Source: Zygaena filipendulae (lineage: Eukaryota; Arthropoda; Insecta; Lepidoptera; Zygaenidae). Taken from it: 64,000 nucleotides of DNA. Of this stretch, positions 25,001 to 31,000 are shown one piece after another. The notes under the pieces are model-generated. The model did no database searches and was not told where the DNA came from. It was given only the letters and a program-made list of their open reading frames with translations. Each line of letters starts with the position of its first letter. The first letter of the stretch is position 1. The stretch is from positions 4,863,501 to 4,927,500 of the forward strand of contig OU015670.1 in NCBI GenBank assembly GCA_907165275.2, written 5' to 3'. The translations under genes and the position numbers were made by a program.

Positions 25001-28000
25001 AATAAAAATAGGCTAAGATTTTTTTTTATAACATCAGTTATCTGGATTTCAAAAGTAAATATTATAAGATCTGCTGCGTCCGTGTGTGCAGGTCGTCTCT
25101 GCGAATACCTAACATCCCTGACGTTCAACCACAACGACTCGCTGGTGGAGCTGGAGCCGCTGCGCACGGCGCCGCAGGCCAACGTCACGCTCGGTGCGTA
25201 TTTATTTATTTTATTTATACATATAGAATACAAAACAGATTACAGTCTTAACATAAAACAAAAGTAAACCACCCCCCGTCCCCCGCTATCGCCGTGCCTC
25301 CCCACGCCCCGCCACCACTGTTTTAACTGTAATAAATGTCTCCATACTCCACCTGGTATCCTGAAAAAGATCGCTTCATAGTGATAAGGCCGCCCTTTGG
25401 AGCTACTTAATACTTCTGTTTTCAAACGTTTCGTCATTGTACTGTTTGTGTGGTGTTCAATAAAGTGTTTTTTTATTCATTAATTCATTCACCATGTAGC
25501 AGCGAGCCCAGAGGTACATAATACAGTCTATTGCTGCTGTGTGTGTCGGAGAGCTGCACGTGTGCGCACAAGCCGACCGCCTGCAGTAGTAGGATTCATA
25601 ATTGGGATGTGGACTACTTTTGAAAATCAAAATTCTAATTAGTCCGTCAGTTAGAAAATAAAAAAAACAATAGACACGTATTTTTTGCTTTTTCAAATAA
25701 ATTAAAATATACAGAGATAAAGCGCAACAAAGTTTAGGGTGAGGGGGTCGTGACGTCACTAACTGCTAAAACCGCCATACAAACTGTCAGAATAGTGACG
25801 TCACGCGAAATTTCAACTCAATATATCGCCGTTATTTTTTGATTACGTAAAAAAAGAAAAAATACGTGTCCAATATTTTTTAATAATCTACAAGACGGAC
25901 AAAAAAATAAAAATTAGTCAACATGCCCATTTAAACTCTACCACAACACAAACCCATACAGGTACTTAGAATCTTTATTTAAAAGGATGCTAATAATTTG
26001 AATCACCTCGCATACTTTCAGTGTTTAGCACCACGCAGCACCACGGCGTGCTGATGTACTTCGGTGAGGAGGAACACCTGGCCGTGGAGCTGTTCAACGG
26101 GCGCGTGCGCGTCAGCTACGACGTGGGCAACCATCCCACCAGTACCATGTACAGGTAAGACTATCAACGTGAGAGACATGAGCGTACAGGTAGTGAATGT
26201 GGGAGACACGAGCGTGTAACTTTAGATTTAGTGGGATGAAAGACACGAATAGACATGTAGAGCTAGCGGAGTACGGTTACACACGTATAAGATCACATGT
26301 ACCTATAAATCTGTAGTTATATAAAATTATTTGATTGTTGCTGTTGGATAAGGAAGAGCGGAGCCTCCCAACACAAGCAATGGTTGCTCAAATGGAGACT
26401 TCAAACTCCGGTAATTTACTGTAATTGTTGTTAAAGAAATAAAGATTTTTTTCATATATTTTTTCGGAGTGCAAGACACGAGCGGACAGGTAGAGTTAGC
26501 AGGGTGAAAGACACGGCGTTCTTGTAGAGCTAGCGGAGTGGGAGACACGACCGTGCACGTAGAGGCTAGAGCTAGCAGGGTGGGAGACACGAGTGGATGG
26601 GAGAAACAAGCGGACAGGTCGATTTAGCGAGGTGGGAGACACGAGCGGACAGGTAGAGCTAGTGGGATAGGAGATACGAGCGTACAGGCCGATGTAACGG
26701 GTTAAGAGACAAAGTGACCATGTCTTTATAGATTTTTAAGTACAAAACATGAATCATAAACCATAAACCACTTATTTTAAACCATTTCTGTCGCAGCTTC
26801 GAGATGGTGTCGGATGGTAAATACCACGAGGTGGAGCTGTTGGCGGTCAAGAAGAATTTCACCCTGCGAGTGGACGACGGCCCCGCGCGGTCCATCATCA
26901 ATGAGGGTACGATTCTATTTCATGTTTCTTTTATTGTCTTTAATTATTTTTTTTCTAGACCATCTGTTCCCCGCGGTTTCATCAGCGTTAATTCCGCAAT
27001 AAAAACTATCCTATGTCCTCTGTACCCCTGACAACGTGTATGCAAAATTTCATGCTGATCGGTTGAATAGTTAAAACGTGAAGGTGTAACAAACAAACTC
27101 ACATTCCCATTTGTGGTATACTGAACGCAGATTACTATTTCCTACCGGAATCTTCTCTCTCTTTCTTCTTTTCATTGTGGCGCGTCTTTCGATTAAAATA
27201 AGACTTGAATTAAGATACCACAGCATTTGTATACGTAATAGTAAGGCCACTGCATTTGTATTCGTAATAGTAAGGCCACAGCATTTGTATACGTAATATT
27301 AAGGCCATAGCATTTGCATACGTAATAGTAAGGCCACAGCATTTGCATACGTAATAGTAAGGCCACAGCATTAGTATACGTAATAGTAAGGCCACAGCAT
27401 TAGTATACGTAATAGTAAGGCTACCGTGGCACGTCGTGACTCCGCTCACATGTATGTTACCTACGCTCGCCGCAGGCAGCAACGAGTACCTGCGCCTCGA
27501 GCGGCCGCTGTACCTGGGCGGGGTGCCCGAGGACGTCGCCCGGAGCGCCTTCAGCAAGTGGCACCTGAGGAACATCACCAGCTTCAAAGGTAACATAGCC
27601 TATAGCCTCTAGCAATAAAGCCTTTTTTAATACAGTTGCTCAAAAAGTGGCGTATTGCAGGGACGTTTAGCGTTCGGGATGTGGGCTATTACATACTCGA
27701 GCTTTTTGTTTACCTTTCCCGAACTCGTGCGTTCTCTTTGCCAACTGTCAAATGGCGACACGACTTTGACACACTTTTTTGCATTGCTAAACGTAGGTTT
27801 CGCATTACTAATACGACTAGCGCCATCTCTTGATCACAGTTGGAACTTAGTTGAGTTTGTTGTGTTTTTGATATTTTATTAAATTTCTTCATTTTTTTCG
27901 CAACTGTATTAAAAATAGTTGTTCAGTACACGTGCGGAACCGTCATTGCAACTAGTTCCGACTGTCAACCCTCACCTTCGGCTGCGCCTCGGCTCGGGTA

Positions 28001-31000
28001 GACATTTGTCGGAACTCTTTGCAATGACAGGCTTTCCGCACTTATAATGAAATATACTATTTCCTTCGTCTTCCTTTTCCCTTTTCCATTGGCGTAGTAT
28101 CTCAGTGTACGGAGTAGAAACAGTAGGCCTTTGATGTTGTAATAAAATAAATGCCGACTAAGGCTAGGGTTGTCACAAGTTATCAATATAATATAATAAT
28201 AATATTATGTTTACGCGAGCTTTATGTACCTATTCGTTAGTTACATAATGTACCTACATAATATATGGTGTTAACAGTTAGGTTATTGTTATATACTAAT
28301 ACACACACACAATGCGGAAGCCAATAAGTGTCCCTCCTTCCCCTTCTCCGCACTTGTCGCCTTGTGCCGAAAATCGGCTTAGTCGAACCTCTGTAATAAT
28401 AATCTAGTACTACAATGTGTAGATATTAGTAGCCTCTGACCAATAGCAATATTAACCACAGAGAAAAGAATATAGTATAGGCTGGCTTCTGAAACACAGG
28501 TTAGCCTACATCAGAAGCCAGCAGCTCTTTGTACTAGAGATAAGTAACGAAGTTAATTCAATAAATTTCATTTCATTTCATAGCAGACGGGCCACGGTAT
28601 TGCTCGTGTTTTCTATTTCTAAGATATTCCATGCTCAGTACATTTCTTTACGTTGTTGAATGAATGTTCGTATGCGTAACGTATTCGTTCATTGGTCAAT
28701 TTCATTTTTTGTATTCTTACTAAAGTGTGTTGATGCCTCTTCTCTCTGTTCCGTGGTACTAACGCCCGTCGTGTGCATGTGCCCTGTGTCCCAACTGGCA
28801 GGGTGCCTGAAGGAGGCGTGGATCAACAACAAGCGCGTGGACTTCGTGAACGCGGCGCGCGTGCAGCGCGCGGGCGCGGGCGCCGGCTGCGGCGAGGAGG
28901 AGCCGCCGCCCGCCGCCGCGCCCGCGCACGTGCAGGAGGACGCGGGCCGACACCACCAGGTACGCACCACGGCACCACCACCAGGTGCGCACCACGGCAC
29001 CACCATCAGGTGCGCACCACGGCACCACCATCAGGTGCGCACCACGGCACCACCGCCAGGTGGCTACGCGCCGTTGAATAAATACTAGGTGCGCAACGCG
29101 GCACCACCACCATCTATACGCATCCACACATAGACAACAAGTTATTAGGGACGCACTATTGAACCATCGCAAAATTAGTCCTATTCCAAGTTTGTTTAAA
29201 CACTTTAAAACGTGTAGGTATGTAGTGAAAATTTAAACGTGTTACTCTCAAAATAACAAAGATTTGTACAACCCAGTGGAGCTAGGATGCGCAACACGAT
29301 ATGTTTATCGAACGAAAGATAAAATTATCGACACGACAAATATTTGTGGGCGTCAAGCAAAAACGTGCAGTAGTGGGGAATTGAGTTAAGACTAGATTCG
29401 GTTAAACATTTTTTACCACTGGTAGACAAAACGATATAATATGTCGACGAGAATCGATAAAATGGCTCGATAAAATTTTATCGTGTTGCGCATCCTAGCT
29501 CCGCTGATGCGGCAGTGAGCGTTATTTCAATGTTGTATCGTTCGATCTTTGAATTGAGGCTGGTATTTTGCTGCTAATTTTAAGAATTACTTGAGTTTTA
29601 GGTCCGTATTCCAAAAGGTGACTCAGATCACATTTCACTTGAGATTAGTTTTGAGCACAGATCATAACTCAAGCGTATATCTTATTATAGAATGCGTTTT
29701 AGGTTCTAATCACTTGAAACTAGTCTTGAGTAGAGATTCTGAACTCTGATTGGTTCTTATTACTTGAAACCAATGTTGAGTAGAGATTTTGACCTCTGAT
29801 TGGTTGACACAATCACAGATAATATAATAATCCGTTCCACGCAGTTTCAACCGCCGGAGTAATAGTGTTTAGTGATTTTAACCAATTTTACGTACCTACC
29901 TAAAACGGGATGGAAGAATATAATTGTGGTTATAACGTAAGTAAGTAAATATAGTCAACCGAATTAGATCATTGAAGACGATAATGATTATAATATTATC
30001 TTTGTTAGTTAATTTTACTTCTATGATTAAAACAAAATCAATTTTAATTTTATTTAAATATTTTTTATTGCGTATTGCTCTCACTAGAAATGTAAAATTA
30101 GATTATCGAAAAATGACAATTACAGCCTTTCGCTGCTCATATCAAATAAATTTTCATATCCTGGAAAATGCCCATGTTTCCAAAAATTCAAAACAATCTC
30201 GTTAGATCTATTCTCAAGAGTGGTCTTGACAGGACTTACGTAATCAAAGATCAAATCTTTGCTTCAGTGTAGTTTAATACTCAAGTATCATTCTAGAATA
30301 AGGACATACTCAGTTGATTGTTGATTGATGAATCTCGTTTCAAGTAAGGTTCTAAAATTAAAGCTTTACTTGAAATTAGTTTTAAAACTAGATTCATGAC
30401 TTGAGTAACTTTTTGGAATACGGGCCTTAATCTTTCTATCTCAGCTTTCTATTAGACAACTTAAACACTAATATTGTATAATTTTATTCCGTAACTGAAC
30501 AGACAGCGTGTTACTGAGGAATTTTACTGCGCAACATTTTCTCTCCGCCCATAGCACTAGGAAGCTGTGAAGGCGGCCGTTTAGTGGTTTTATATTATAA
30601 AGTTCAAATAGATACAGTTAGGTACTGTCTGTGCGTGCGCAGGACCCGTGCGTGCCCAACCCGTGCGCGCGCGGCGGGCGCTGCGTGCGCGAGGAGGGCT
30701 CGCGCTCCGACTACACGTGCCGCTGCCGCGCGGGCACCGCCGGCGCGCAGTGCGAGCGCCGCGCCTCCATACGTGCGTACCCACTGCTACCGCACACCGC
30801 AAACTGCACACTACACACTTTACTGTTCAGTGTACACACTGCATACTGAATACTACACACTAAAACGTACTTCCATTAACTTTATAATAAGAAATTGGGT
30901 CAATATTTCAAAAATAGGATCTGAGAAAAGCATCGTGAATGATTTATTTAAAAAATGTAAATGTTTTAAGTTAATTTTATTATTATTATGTAGGTACTCT

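Noticed and set aside
27217..27421. CRISPR-like regular repeat
   Set aside because: Head-to-tail 29-bp units without unique spacers in a eukaryotic intron; it is a minisatellite.
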